Shown: positions 50,678 through 59,219, counted from the first letter of the stretch. The stretch is 64,000 nucleotides of DNA from an uncultured Dokdonia sp. (GCF_947492815.1 NZ_CANLOB010000022.1:1-64000); one strand, 5' to 3'. Notes: a model not told the origin generated them from the sequence alone. Numbers and translations: made by a program.

Positions 50678-51406
50678 TTAGCTCTTTAATTCTCCAGTAT
50701 GACGATGTATTCTGTGTAACTCATATACGGCAATATCAGGATTTAACACCCCTTTATCTGCAGCCGTAACCGATAGTTTTGCCCATATAACAGCTAATTT
50801 ATAGAAATCGTCATAAATAGCAGATACAGGTTGATTTTCTATAAGGTCTTCTATGGTATTTGATATTTTTGCAAAACGAATCCCTTCTACGAGTGACCAA
50901 AAAGTAACTAGAATATCATTGCTTTTTTGATCAAAAGAGATATCTGGATTGATAATGTTTTCCATACTTGTGAGTAAAGTACTTAAACGCACATTCATCG
51001 TTGTAACATCTGGTAAGTGTTCTTTTTGAGATTGCCGTCTAATGTCTGAATAGCCATCTCCATATGAAATAGGCGTTACATCAAATCCTAATTTTTCTAA
51101 ACCAGAAATCCCTTCTCCTTGAAATCCGTATACATCATTACCTATCAAGAAGCCATAGACATAATAGAACTCTAAATTGATAATGAGTTGTAATTTTTTG
51201 TTGTCTCCAAATGTAATTGTCAATCCTCCAAAATCACTCGCCAATAAATATATAGCGGGATATGCTTCATTATTGATATATCTGATTCGAGAGGTTGCCT
51301 TGCGAAATCCGTCTAAAGAACATTGAAAATTTTCATTAAGTTGTATTTCTAAGGTCTCTCCGTGTAGGGTTGATATGCTTTTAAAGATGTCTGTATTACT
51401 TGCCAT
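50678..51406 (-). CDS. Ribosome-inactivating-protein (RIP) homologue
   Basis: The 242-residue protein keeps the pattern of rRNA N-glycosidases (ricin A / Shiga A family). FYYVYGFLIGNDVYGF aligns with ricin AYVVGYRAGNSAYFF (Tyr82 for ricin Tyr80). SYGDGYSDI aligns with FGGNYDRL (Tyr119 for Tyr123). WSLVEGIRFAKIS holds Glu174 and Arg177, the catalytic pair, and IWAKLSV supplies Trp208. All five hallmark residues are present. RIPs remove one adenine from the sarcin-ricin loop of 23S/28S rRNA. No signal peptide or B-chain is seen, so release or delivery is unclear. It could target eukaryotic grazers or be a cargo toxin; that is inference. Confidence 0.78.
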   Translation of the reverse strand: MASNTDIFKSISTLHGETLEIQLNENFQCSLDGFRKATSRIRYINNEAYPAIYLLASDFGGLTITFGDNKKLQLIINLEFYYVYGFLIGNDVYGFQGEGISGLEKLGFDVTPISYGDGYSDIRRQSQKEHLPDVTTMNVRLSTLLTSMENIINPDISFDQKSNDILVTFWSLVEGIRFAKISNTIEDLIENQPVSAIYDDFYKLAVIWAKLSVTAADKGVLNPDIAVYELHRIHRHTGELKS

Positions 51407-51541
51407 GATATATCTATTATAGTGGGTTTATCATTAAGAGGTTCAATATAATAGCTTGATAGTATTAGTACTACCGTATAAGTACTTGATTTTAGGGTTG
51501 AGTACTCATTTTTTGATTAAAACACATCTTCTTAAAAAAGA

Positions 51542-51569
51542 AAGTCGCCTTAAAAGTAGACGACTTTTA
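51542..51569 (-). terminator. Intrinsic terminator after the Cys-rich peptide gene
   Basis: AAAGTCG (51542-51548) pairs with CGACTTT (51562-51568), with an internal run of T beyond it on the minus strand. It separates the small gene at 51644 from the RIP gene, so the two are different units. Confidence 0.7.
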
Positions 51570-51643
51570 CTTAATCATGTTAACTGACAATTGCTGTAGC
51601 TACAGTCATCGTCATTATACAGTATACTTTAGATAATAATCAA

Positions 51644-51856
51644 TTACCTTTCTCTTGCATATTCACACGTTCCAGATGAACATTCATTGTCATCACAACG
51701 ACATATTTCTCCTACAGGACACCAATTGCCTGCAGAACATGCACCTCCCGTATTAGCAAAAGAATTAGCACTACTTCCTTGAATATTTTTTAATTGAGCG
51801 TTACTTAAGATACTACCTAAGTTAGAAATGTTCTTTAACATATGATCTAATTTCAT
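51644..51856 (-). CDS. Small Cys-rich leader-peptide-like protein (possible RiPP or bacteriocin precursor)
   Basis: The 70-residue protein has an N-terminal helix ending ILSNAQLKNIQGSS, similar to Bacteroidota leader peptides that end in 'LS..ELK.I.GG'. The second half (about 38-70) has six cysteines (ACSAG, NWCPV, EICRC, ECSSG, TCEY). The Gly-Gly pair is replaced by Gly-Ser, so peptidase cleavage is not assured. A box TAAGTTTG on the minus strand (51921-51928) lies 65 bases upstream and a terminator follows, so it is a one-gene unit. No transporter, radical SAM or cyclase is nearby. A small secreted disulfide protein is the alternative. Confidence 0.6.
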   Translation of the reverse strand: MKLDHMLKNISNLGSILSNAQLKNIQGSSANSFANTGGACSAGNWCPVGEICRCDDNECSSGTCEYARER

Positions 51857-52450
51857 GATTAATAAGTACCTAACTTAGGGTATTAAAATCATAAAATGAG
51901 GACACATGTAAAAGTGTAAGCAAACTTATCATATGTGTTATAGATGGCTTCATAAGTGTGATTAATAGCGTTTTGGCTCTTTGAATCGTTTTATTGAAAA
52001 TTAAATGTAATTATATTGAATAATACAACGTTAACTTTTGATAATCTATAGAGTTATCTTCTTAAAGATTACTATCGTTAGAATATGGTTTTATAAGAAA
52101 TGCGCATATACTTTATACGCTTTCGCGAAAGCGTTTTAAGGTTTGAGAAAAATAATGAAGATAATCAGAATATATAATAGCTGTTTTTTCAAAATGTAGA
52201 ATAGGTTATGTAGAATAGAATATTCGTCAAACTGAACTTGTTTCAGTTTCTCAGTATATGTATTAACCTATCTGATGGGATTCCGAAATGAATTAGGAAT
52301 GATGTTTTAAGTATATTTTTGATCATTTAATTTTTTTATTTTCCTGTCGTTTCTAAGAATATCTTTCTTCCATTTTTTTGCGAAAGCGTATAAAACATTA
52401 ACTTTTTCACATAAAATCATTTAGTACATTCGTAATACTAAAATCTATAT
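51857..52450. other. Long spacer with palindrome and dispersed repeats
   Basis: This 594-base gap has no supported gene. It holds the -7-like box for the Cys-rich peptide gene (51921-51928, minus strand), a perfect palindrome at 52118, and an inverted repeat AAACTGAACTTGTTTCAGTTT at 52229-52249 of a common flavobacterial intergenic type. GATTCCGAAATGAATTAGGAA follows at about 52277. A half palindrome GCGAAAGCG lies at 52380, 62 bases before the next ATG. The region looks like a landing zone for dispersed repeats. Confidence 0.6.
52118..52133. repeat. Palindrome copy (perfect), intergenic
   Basis: A perfect core lies in the long spacer between the Cys-rich peptide gene and the DoxX-like gene. 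Confidence 0.95.
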
Positions 52451-53731
52451 ATGATTGATTCAAAGGCGTCTCACAAAGTTACATTTTTTAAGAAAGCAGG
52501 TTATAGGTTCTTATTTCTATACATTGTGTTGTATATATATCCGTATGGATTTGAATATATTCAGGAATTAACCACGAGTGATATTTCTTTTTGGAAAGGG
52601 ATGACTATATGGTTTGGCGAGACAGTTTTTGGATGGGAGTTTAATACGTCTAATCTCATGAACGGTTTTGATTCTAAGTATGATTATAGTCGTTTTACTT
52701 TGATAGCAGTACTATCTGTTATAGGAACAGCGATTTGGTTATTTATAGATACTAAAATCAACGTATCGTATACGCAAAAACTGAAAGTGCTTTTGTATAC
52801 CATACTGCGATACCATGTAGCGCTCACTCTTATTATTTATGGACTTTCAAAAGTGTTTATGCTTCAGTTTGGCGAAATGGATTTAAACAGATTGGAAGGT
52901 ACGATAGGGAATCAAAATGGGATGCGTTACTTATGGACATTTATGAGTTATTCTGAATTTTATACCAAGACTAGTGGTTGGATAGAAGTGATAGGTGGTG
53001 TGTTTTTATTGTTTAGAAAGACTACCTTTATAGGTGCTTTTATTTTGTTTATAGCCATGGCTAATGTGGTACTTATAGATATAGGGTATGATGTGCGTGT
53101 GAAGATGTTTGCCATACATCTGTTCTTAATGACACTCTTACTATTAGCATATGATTATAGACGAATATTACGCTTTTTTATAAGTAATAGGGCTACGAAA
53201 CCTAGCGAATTAGCTTCTTTATTTACCACTAAGAAATCTAAGAAAATTGGCTATGTGTTAAAAGGAGTATTGCTTACCTATTATGTAGTGTCATGTACTA
53301 CTCATTTTTCAGACCGTTTGGAGAACCAAACAACCAATAGGTATCCTTCTTTAACAAGCTATCATACCGTTCAACTCTTTGTCAAAAATGGAGATACCAT
53401 TCCTTTGGATACAAGTGATCGTGTATGGAAAACAATATCTATTAATGGATCTTCTTATATTCCTGAAACCTTAATGATTACAAAGGGAGGTGGATATGGT
53501 GCCAATTATTCTTTTGAAGCAGATACGCTTGCTAAAACTCTGCGATTTCACCCAATGCGAGGAGATACAAATGATGTATATCAGTTTACCTATAAAACGC
53601 TAGCAGATAAGGCGTATGTTTTTGAAGGAATTCATTTTGAAGACACCTTATGGATACAAACAAAAGCAAAGACACTTAAAGATTATCAACTTACCTCCAG
53701 AGGTATTAAATGGATTACTGATTTAGAATAG
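52451..53731 (+). CDS. DoxX-like membrane protein
   Basis: The 426-residue protein has about seven membrane helices in residues 15-240: YRFLFLYIVLYIYPYGFEYI, LIAVLSVIGTAIWLFI, YHVALTLIIYGLSKVF, then a DoxX-like RKTTFIGAFILFIAMANVVLIDIGYDVRVKMFAIHLFLMTLLLLAYD. A soluble beta-rich C-terminus (about 280-426) carries KTISINGSSYIPETLMI and DTNDVYQFTYKTL. The function is unknown. Related proteins are common beside redox genes. It is the only plus-strand gene in this part and is transcribed opposite the beta-lactamase-fold gene. Confidence 0.78.
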   Translation: MIDSKASHKVTFFKKAGYRFLFLYIVLYIYPYGFEYIQELTTSDISFWKGMTIWFGETVFGWEFNTSNLMNGFDSKYDYSRFTLIAVLSVIGTAIWLFIDTKINVSYTQKLKVLLYTILRYHVALTLIIYGLSKVFMLQFGEMDLNRLEGTIGNQNGMRYLWTFMSYSEFYTKTSGWIEVIGGVFLLFRKTTFIGAFILFIAMANVVLIDIGYDVRVKMFAIHLFLMTLLLLAYDYRRILRFFISNRATKPSELASLFTTKKSKKIGYVLKGVLLTYYVVSCTTHFSDRLENQTTNRYPSLTSYHTVQLFVKNGDTIPLDTSDRVWKTISINGSSYIPETLMITKGGGYGANYSFEADTLAKTLRFHPMRGDTNDVYQFTYKTLADKAYVFEGIHFEDTLWIQTKAKTLKDYQLTSRGIKWITDLE

Positions 53732-53865
53732 GCGATAAGTAGTAAATCAATTATTCGCACATCTCTTTGATCTTTTCTAAGGCAATGTGCCATGTTTCTT
53801 TAAAGAAGATTTATTCAATGGCCATGTTTATCGAATATCGTTACAATAGGGGAGGTGATTTTTTA

Positions 53866-53881
53866 CGCTTTCGCGAAAGCG
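53866..53881. repeat. Palindrome copy (perfect, extended), intergenic
   Basis: The core lies in a 26-base perfect palindrome (53861-53886) with TTTTA/TAAAA flanks. It is downstream of two converging genes and could act as a bidirectional terminator. Confidence 0.95.
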
Positions 53882-53937
53882 TAAAAAAACTATTCCCTAT
53901 AAAGAAGTGGTTATACCATTCAAAATAATCACAATAC

Positions 53938-55020
53938 CTACTCATTAGTAACTTCTTTTTGTGATAACTTCATCAATTTTGCGGTAACAACAAATACATC
54001 TTTCCATGATAAGGCTGTATTAGATAAGGTGACGACCACTGTTTTTGTACTTGGAATGATAAAGAGTTGCGATGCAGATCCTGATTGCTCCCCACTATGA
54101 CCAATAATGGCACCTTCATCTGGCTTAGGATTGTATAAATACCAACCAAAGCCATAGGCGTTTGCTTCTTTTTCTAAGCTATGATGCTGCCTCATCAAGT
54201 CTAAAGTGCTTTCAGAAACAAGTTTATTTTCTAAAACAGCATTTCCAAAAAGAAACATGTCTTCTAAAGTGATATAAAAACCACCTCCAGGGATTCTATT
54301 ACTCAAATTGTTTGGTGTAGATTTTTTTATTTTTCCTTTTCTACGATGATATAGTTCTGATTTATTAGGCATAGTCACACCATATTTTTCGATGCCTGTA
54401 TGTTTCATTCCTGCTTTATCCCAAATATTCTTTTGCATGTATTGTTCATACGTACTTCCAGAAACGTTTTCGATAAGCAATCCTAAAACAGTATACCCAT
54501 AGGTTGTATAACTAAACCGTGTACCTGGTTCAAAAAGTAGCTTTCTATTTTTAAAAAGATCTACAGCGGCTGCCATCGTAGCATACTCTTTTGTGGTCTG
54601 TGCTTCTTTTCCATTTTTATAACCTGCTATTCCAGAGGTATGTGATAATAAATGTCTGGTCGTAATTTGAGTGTTTTTTTGTGTTGGAAAATCAGGAATA
54701 TAGGTTTGTATAGGTTTGTCAAGATCTATGAGGCCTTGTTCTACCAATTGCATGACAGCAATTGCAGTCATTGACTTTGCAATAGAGGCAGGTCTTGTGA
54801 CGGTAGTTAATTCCATCTTTTTAGTATTCTCAAGATCTGAATATCCTAAAGCTGATTGCCATTTTACAGTTCCATTTATGGAATATCCAGCGACAACTCC
54901 TACTACGGTGTTTTCTGAGATGAGAGATGAAAGTATCGTATCTGCTTTTTCACTTTGAGTTTGTGCAGCGACATTATTTAACATAAACAAAGCGCTTATA
55001 AGTATAAAATATTTTTGCAT
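53938..55020 (-). CDS. Serine hydrolase, beta-lactamase family (class C-like)
   Basis: The 360-residue protein has a signal peptide (about 1-20, NVAAQ) and the SxxK motif RPASIAKSMTAIAVMQL (Ser79, Lys82). A YTTYGYTVLG block stands in place of YxN. GHSGEQSGSASQLFIIP fills the third-motif position. The fold is that of class C beta-lactamases, DD-peptidases and esterases. A QTVISCH-type disulfide is not evident. Substrate is unknown. It is probably periplasmic. The next gene upstream on the same strand is the LytTR regulator with 67 bases between them. Confidence 0.9.
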   Translation of the reverse strand: MQKYFILISALFMLNNVAAQTQSEKADTILSSLISENTVVGVVAGYSINGTVKWQSALGYSDLENTKKMELTTVTRPASIAKSMTAIAVMQLVEQGLIDLDKPIQTYIPDFPTQKNTQITTRHLLSHTSGIAGYKNGKEAQTTKEYATMAAAVDLFKNRKLLFEPGTRFSYTTYGYTVLGLLIENVSGSTYEQYMQKNIWDKAGMKHTGIEKYGVTMPNKSELYHRRKGKIKKSTPNNLSNRIPGGGFYITLEDMFLFGNAVLENKLVSESTLDLMRQHHSLEKEANAYGFGWYLYNPKPDEGAIIGHSGEQSGSASQLFIIPSTKTVVVTLSNTALSWKDVFVVTAKLMKLSQKEVTNE

Positions 55021-55087
55021 GGTCTGAATTTTTAAGAATTAAACGATGCCTCAAAAGTAGTAACGAAAATCAGCAAAACTTCCTATT

Positions 55088-55882
55088 CTAAAGGGTTTGG
55101 GGCGAATGATCTGTTTTTAGGGATGAATGATTTAGATCTAAAACGGCTTGTTTGTATTTTTTTGAAACGGGAATTTCACTTTGAGTCAATCCTACTACAG
55201 AAGCACTCTTCCATTCTTTAAAATGAATAGGGTTCATTAGATGTGATCGGTGTACTCTCACTAAACTAGGGATTTCTTCTTGTATATTTTTTAAGGTATT
55301 CCTCAATAGTTTTTTTTGAAGTACATTTCCTTTGAGGTAACTCACCTCAATATAATTATCGGCACTAGAAATACTGATAAGATCAGCAGGGTAGATTTGT
55401 AAAATATCTAATTTATTATCGCCTGTTAATGTGATTTTTGAAATGGGTTTTGTCGGGGCTTTTCTATTGAGAAACCATCTTGAAAAGATTAAAATGGATA
55501 ATAAGATAAAACAGATAGGGTTATAGACTTCCAAAGAAAATTTTGAAAAAGAATAATCGCCATTAATGATTCCAGTCTTATAATACCAGAAACTTCCTAT
55601 AAGGACAAGGATATTAAAAGTGAAAATAAAAAGGATTTCAGAAATAAGCGTCCAACGATTCTTGGTTCTAAACACCCAATTTTGCAAAGGAATGAGCATC
55701 ATATAGCCTATAAATGAGATCACTCCATAAAATGGTAGTATTTGTAGTCTAATCATAAAAGATAGGTCTGAGGCATCAAAAGGTGCAATAAGAACTAAAA
55801 AAACGACTAGCCATAGGCTTATGATGGCTCCTATCATCACATGAAATTTATAAGATGTATATAGCGGTAATAATCGCATCAT
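55088..55882 (-). CDS. LytTR-domain regulator with membrane segments
   Basis: The 264-residue protein has four membrane helices (about 15-140) and a C-terminal LytTR DNA-binding domain (about 165-255): ISISSADNYIEVSYLKGNVLQKKLLRNTLKNIQEEIPSLVRVHRSHLMNP. This is a membrane-tethered LytTR protein without a receiver domain. Signal input through the helices is assumed. The upstream gap (55883-56222) shows no clear operator. It may regulate the adjacent beta-lactamase-fold gene. Confidence 0.88.
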   Translation of the reverse strand: MMRLLPLYTSYKFHVMIGAIISLWLVVFLVLIAPFDASDLSFMIRLQILPFYGVISFIGYMMLIPLQNWVFRTKNRWTLISEILFIFTFNILVLIGSFWYYKTGIINGDYSFSKFSLEVYNPICFILLSILIFSRWFLNRKAPTKPISKITLTGDNKLDILQIYPADLISISSADNYIEVSYLKGNVLQKKLLRNTLKNIQEEIPSLVRVHRSHLMNPIHFKEWKSASVVGLTQSEIPVSKKYKQAVLDLNHSSLKTDHSPQTL

Positions 55883-56222
55883 GAGTGTATACTGTACTAA
55901 TGGATATTTTTTAATAGCATCATTATAGCTTAAATGTAATCTATCTTCTTTTCAAATTTAAATTAATTTTTTTCAAAAGCAGGAATTATACATAAAGAGG
56001 CTGTTGTTATTTTATGAGATTGTTTTATGATTTCAATATATTTTTGCGACTTACTTAACTTAGCATGAAACTCTTTATTTTTTGCATTAATGCTTCGCTC
56101 TCCTAATGACCGTGTATCTCACAGGCTCGATTTTACAAACCTGCCTGCCTACATAAGCGTATAAAAAAACCACTCCTAAAAAGAAGTGGTTCTATATATA
56201 GTATACATTGAATCTTTTGAAC
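55883..56222. other. Spacer with decayed dispersed repeat and terminator
   Basis: The left part is AT-rich. Near 56095-56150, TTCGCTCTCCTAATGACCGTG, CAGGCTCGATTTTACAAACC and TGCCTGCCTACATAAGCG resemble the repeat at 57040-57110, so it is a second, decayed copy of one element. A hairpin AACCACT (56168-56174) / AGTGGTT (56185-56191) with a run of T on the minus strand is the terminator of the DsbA-like gene. No gene is seen. Confidence 0.6.
56168..56191 (-). terminator. Intrinsic terminator after the DsbA-like gene
   Basis: AACCACT and AGTGGTT form a seven-base stem with a 10-base loop, followed on the minus strand by a T-run. Confidence 0.75.
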
Positions 56223-56921
56223 TTAACAGTTCTCTCCGTTTATATCACAGCTTTCTCCTTCTGGTGTGTTTTCTAAAGTAGTGATTTGCTTAAAAGCATT
56301 TAGAAATACTTCTGCTGGTTGTGCACCACTAATTCCATATGTATTATTGATAATAAAAAATGGAACTCCAGACACACCACGTTCTTGGTATTGTGCAATT
56401 TTTTGCTGTATTACTTTTCCTAATTCCTTATTTTGGATGATATGTTGTACTTTTTCTGTAGACCAGCCAAATTCTGCTCCGATAGCTTCCAATACTGTGA
56501 CATCATTAAGATGTAGTGTTTCTACAAAATAAGCTTTTAAGAAACGTTCCTTGAGTTCGTTTTTAAAACCTTCTTGCCCTGCAATCGCTAGCATTTGATG
56601 TAAAGGTAATGTGTTTACAGCAAGCCATGTATCGCCAAAATCAAAATCAATACCTTCTTCTTTCCCTACATTAGTCAAATGATCTGTCATTTGTTTTGCA
56701 CGTGCTATATCCCCAAATTTATTCCCTAGATACGTATCCCTTGTAAGGCCGTCTTTAGGCATATTGGGATCTAGTTGATACGGATGCCATTCTATTTCTA
56801 CAGGAGCACCATCCCATTGTGCAAGTGCTTTTTCAAGTCTGCGTTTCCCTACATAACACCAAGGACAGGCTACGTCTGATACGATATCTATTTTTATAGG
56901 TGTTTCTGTTGAGGTATTCAT
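56223..56921 (-). CDS. DsbA-family FrnE-like oxidoreductase
   Basis: The 232-residue protein has the thioredoxin-fold motif DVACPWCYVGKRRLEKAL (CPWC near residue 18-21) and the FrnE-type body: EWHPYQLDPNMPKDGLTRDTYLG, LGKVIQQKIAQYQERGVSGVPFFIINNTYGISGAQPAEVF. It lacks a signal peptide and is cytoplasmic, as in FrnE family members linked to oxidative stress. It ends in an extra Cys-rich tail (GESCDINGENC), unusual and perhaps redox-active. It belongs to a same-strand group of redox genes with the DoxX-like and peroxiredoxin-like genes. Confidence 0.9.
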   Translation of the reverse strand: MNTSTETPIKIDIVSDVACPWCYVGKRRLEKALAQWDGAPVEIEWHPYQLDPNMPKDGLTRDTYLGNKFGDIARAKQMTDHLTNVGKEEGIDFDFGDTWLAVNTLPLHQMLAIAGQEGFKNELKERFLKAYFVETLHLNDVTVLEAIGAEFGWSTEKVQHIIQNKELGKVIQQKIAQYQERGVSGVPFFIINNTYGISGAQPAEVFLNAFKQITTLENTPEGESCDINGENC

Positions 56922-57039
56922 AGATGGAATATTTAACGTTATAAAAGCCTTAGTAGTTTAGGTGTGTGATTCCTTACGGATTCTTATGATGAATGCGTTT
57001 GTTCATTTTAAATGAATTTATTGCTTTACACGCTTTAAC

Positions 57040-57107
57040 GCTTCGACCTCCCTACGGTCGTAAACCTGCCTGCCGGCAGGTCTCATAGGTTCGATTTCGC
57101 GAAAGCG
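57040..57107. repeat. Composite intergenic repeat
   Basis: CGACC and GGTCG arms (57044-57060) are followed by the palindrome CCTGCCGGCAGG (57069-57080), TCTCATAGGTTCG and the partial core TTTCGCGAAAGCG (57095-57107). A decayed copy lies at 56095-56155. The element is unrelated to coding sequence and may be mobile or amplified. Confidence 0.6.
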
Positions 57108-57127
57108 TATAAAGAAGCAATATACAA

Positions 57128-57517
57128 TTAGTTAGAAATAGGTTTGCTATTTTGGGTATATGCTCCAAAATACTTGCGATCATATACCCATGAAAGAATC
57201 GTGAATATAATAGCGAAAACTGCAGGCATATGCTCTCCATCTATGACTATAATGTGTGCAAATAACGCGAGAATGGCATCAAATAAGAATCCTGCATAGG
57301 CCATTTCTTTTAGAAAGATTGATTTTCTAGTCAATATGGTAAGTACTCCTAAAATTTTAAGCGTTGCTAGAGGGTATATGATCCAAGTTGGAAATCCTAA
57401 ATTGATAAAAAAACTTTCTGCTCTTGGGTAATTAAAAATATACATCATTGCGCCCATAAAAAATAAGGCACATAGTAAACCCGTTGTAATCCAGTAGATG
57501 ATTCTTGTTGTTTTCAT
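57128..57517 (-). CDS. Small DoxX-like membrane protein
   Basis: The 129-residue protein has four membrane helices: IIYWITTGLLCALFFMGAMMYIF, IIYPLATLKILGVLTILTRK, AYAGFLFDAILALFAHIIVIDG and VFAIIFTILSWVYDRK. This is the DoxX-like pattern of small quinone-linked or redox-associated membrane proteins. Its start follows the peroxiredoxin-like gene by 6 bases, so they are cotranscribed, with this gene second. Substrate and partner are unknown. Confidence 0.82.
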   Translation of the reverse strand: MKTTRIIYWITTGLLCALFFMGAMMYIFNYPRAESFFINLGFPTWIIYPLATLKILGVLTILTRKSIFLKEMAYAGFLFDAILALFAHIIVIDGEHMPAVFAIIFTILSWVYDRKYFGAYTQNSKPISN

Positions 57518-57523
57518 ATGATA

Positions 57524-58174
57524 TTATTTTGTGTTGTTTTTAAGTATGTTTACTAATTTTTTAGGTTCTAACCGTGTCATATAATCTTCTTCAAAGTGTA
57601 CAAAGACAATTTCCAGCTCTTTATTGACAACATATACAGCAGGAACGGGGAGTTCAAAAGATGTATTCCCATGTAGTTTTTGGAGGTCTATTCCAAAGTT
57701 GGCATAGTCTTTCTTTGCTGCATCACTTAGGGTAAATACGATTCCTATGGCTTTCATGAATTGCGAATCTCTGTCAGTAAGAACAGGAAATGTAATGTTA
57801 TTTTTATGCGCAGTAACACTAGCTATATCGGGTGATTCTGCACTTATCGCAACTATAGACGCATGTATGTTTTTAAAGGTGTCTGCCAGATCTTGGTAGG
57901 CTCTAAGTTCCATATTACAATACGGACACCAACCACCTCTATAAAAGTTGAGAATCAAATACTCTGAAGTAATCAACTCTTTTATTTGATAGGGATTACC
58001 TTGATAATCTAGTAATGTACTATTGGGTAATAGATCACCTACTTGTAACGCTTTTTGTTTTAATTGATCGGTTTTGAGTTGTTGGATATCGTTTTTAAAC
58101 GTTTGAACAATAGCTTGTGGCATTCTTGTCAATACCGAATCTCGTAATTGTTGTGTTTGTTCTTTTAATGTCAT
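57524..58174 (-). CDS. Peroxiredoxin-like (AhpC/TSA) protein
   Basis: The 216-residue protein has a thioredoxin fold with the CxxC-like active site FYRGGWCPYCNMELRAYQ. The pattern WCPYC is that of peroxiredoxin-like Q/PrxL2 relatives, with ILNFYRGG before it and SIVAISAESPDIASV after. It probably reduces peroxides or disulfides in the cytoplasm. A helical N-terminal extension (about 1-45, QTQQLRDSVLTRMPQAIVQTF) precedes the fold. It starts the two-gene unit with the DoxX-like protein. The AraC regulator upstream, on the same strand, may control it. Confidence 0.9.
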   Translation of the reverse strand: MTLKEQTQQLRDSVLTRMPQAIVQTFKNDIQQLKTDQLKQKALQVGDLLPNSTLLDYQGNPYQIKELITSEYLILNFYRGGWCPYCNMELRAYQDLADTFKNIHASIVAISAESPDIASVTAHKNNITFPVLTDRDSQFMKAIGIVFTLSDAAKKDYANFGIDLQKLHGNTSFELPVPAVYVVNKELEIVFVHFEEDYMTRLEPKKLVNILKNNTK

Positions 58175-58280
58175 AGCTTATTAATTTTGATAGGACAAAA
58201 CTATAACTAGACGAAGCGATGTTACTTATCGATCTTTATTTTTAAATAGTCAATATATAACCGTGTTAAAATGGTTGTTG

Positions 58281-59138
58281 TTAATTTTGATATTTACTAG
58301 GTGTAGTTCCTGTAAATTTTTTAAAGAAACGTATGAAGTTAGAATGTTCTTTAAAGCCCATAGTGTAGGCTATTTCTTGTGAAGTGTATAACTGATCTGA
58401 GATATTTCTTTTAATTTCTAAGAGCAACCAATTGTCTATAAATGATTTGGCAGTTTTATTGGCAATCTCTTTACAGATGTCATTAAGGTACTTATATGAT
58501 ACCTTCATTTTTTGAGCATATTCTTTTGCATTATGACTTTCTTTATGATACTCAATAAGTAATTGTTTAAACTGTAAAAAGTCTTTAAATCGCTTACTTT
58601 CAAATGTCTTATGTTGATAAAAGGAAAGGCGTTTAATGTGTAATAATAAGGTCATAAAAGCCGAGTGGATAAAGTCTGACTTTACATTTTGATTATCATT
58701 ATTGAGTTGTGAGGATAAGATTTCTAAGTAAGGATGTAAAGAGGAAAGATTTTCTGCTCCTATGTGAATACTAGGCTCGTGATAGAGGTGTAAAAAATGA
58801 AATAAGTGCTTTTCACTACTGTTTTGTGTTATGAAAGACTCTTCAAATGAGATAACATATCCTTCTAGTGTACATTCTTTTGCAAAGGCATGTACTTGTC
58901 CTTTTGTTAAAGGGAGAATCATCCCAGGGAATAATTTATATTCTTTAAAATCTATGGTATGTGTACTGTTTCCTTTATTAACAATGAGTAAGGCGTGAAA
59001 TTCAATTCTATGTACTACTGAAAGGTCATAGGTACTTTTTCTACAACGTTCGTATAATTCAGCTATAGTTATAATCTCAAAAGGAATGGGTTGAGAAACA
59101 AACCTTGAGAATACAATATTTTCTATTTCTGTGGACAT
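58281..59138 (-). CDS. AraC-family transcriptional regulator
   Basis: The 285-residue protein has an N-terminal cupin-like sensor (about 10-160, HTIDFKEYKLFPGMILPLTKGQVHAFAKECTLEGYVISFEE) and two C-terminal HTH motifs (AKEYAQKMKVSYKYLNDICKEI and EIAYTMGFKEHSNFIRFFKKFTGTTPSKYQN). The second HTH is the AraC signature. It probably regulates the downstream peroxiredoxin-DoxX unit, starting 106 bases away on the same strand. The ligand is unknown. Its own AFAKE in the sensor is not a palindrome copy at the DNA level. Confidence 0.92.
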   Translation of the reverse strand: MSTEIENIVFSRFVSQPIPFEIITIAELYERCRKSTYDLSVVHRIEFHALLIVNKGNSTHTIDFKEYKLFPGMILPLTKGQVHAFAKECTLEGYVISFEESFITQNSSEKHLFHFLHLYHEPSIHIGAENLSSLHPYLEILSSQLNNDNQNVKSDFIHSAFMTLLLHIKRLSFYQHKTFESKRFKDFLQFKQLLIEYHKESHNAKEYAQKMKVSYKYLNDICKEIANKTAKSFIDNWLLLEIKRNISDQLYTSQEIAYTMGFKEHSNFIRFFKKFTGTTPSKYQN

Positions 59139-59219
59139 AGCTGAAGTTATACTATTTCGAAGTGTATATTTTATGTAAAAGTAGTGATCCTTTTCAAAAG
59201 TGCATGATGAGAGGTATAC

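Noticed and set aside
58700..59138. AFAKE in the AraC regulator as another palindrome copy
   Set aside because: The DNA there (TTTGCAAAGGCATG on the complementary strand) does not match the palindrome; the peptide similarity is coincidental.
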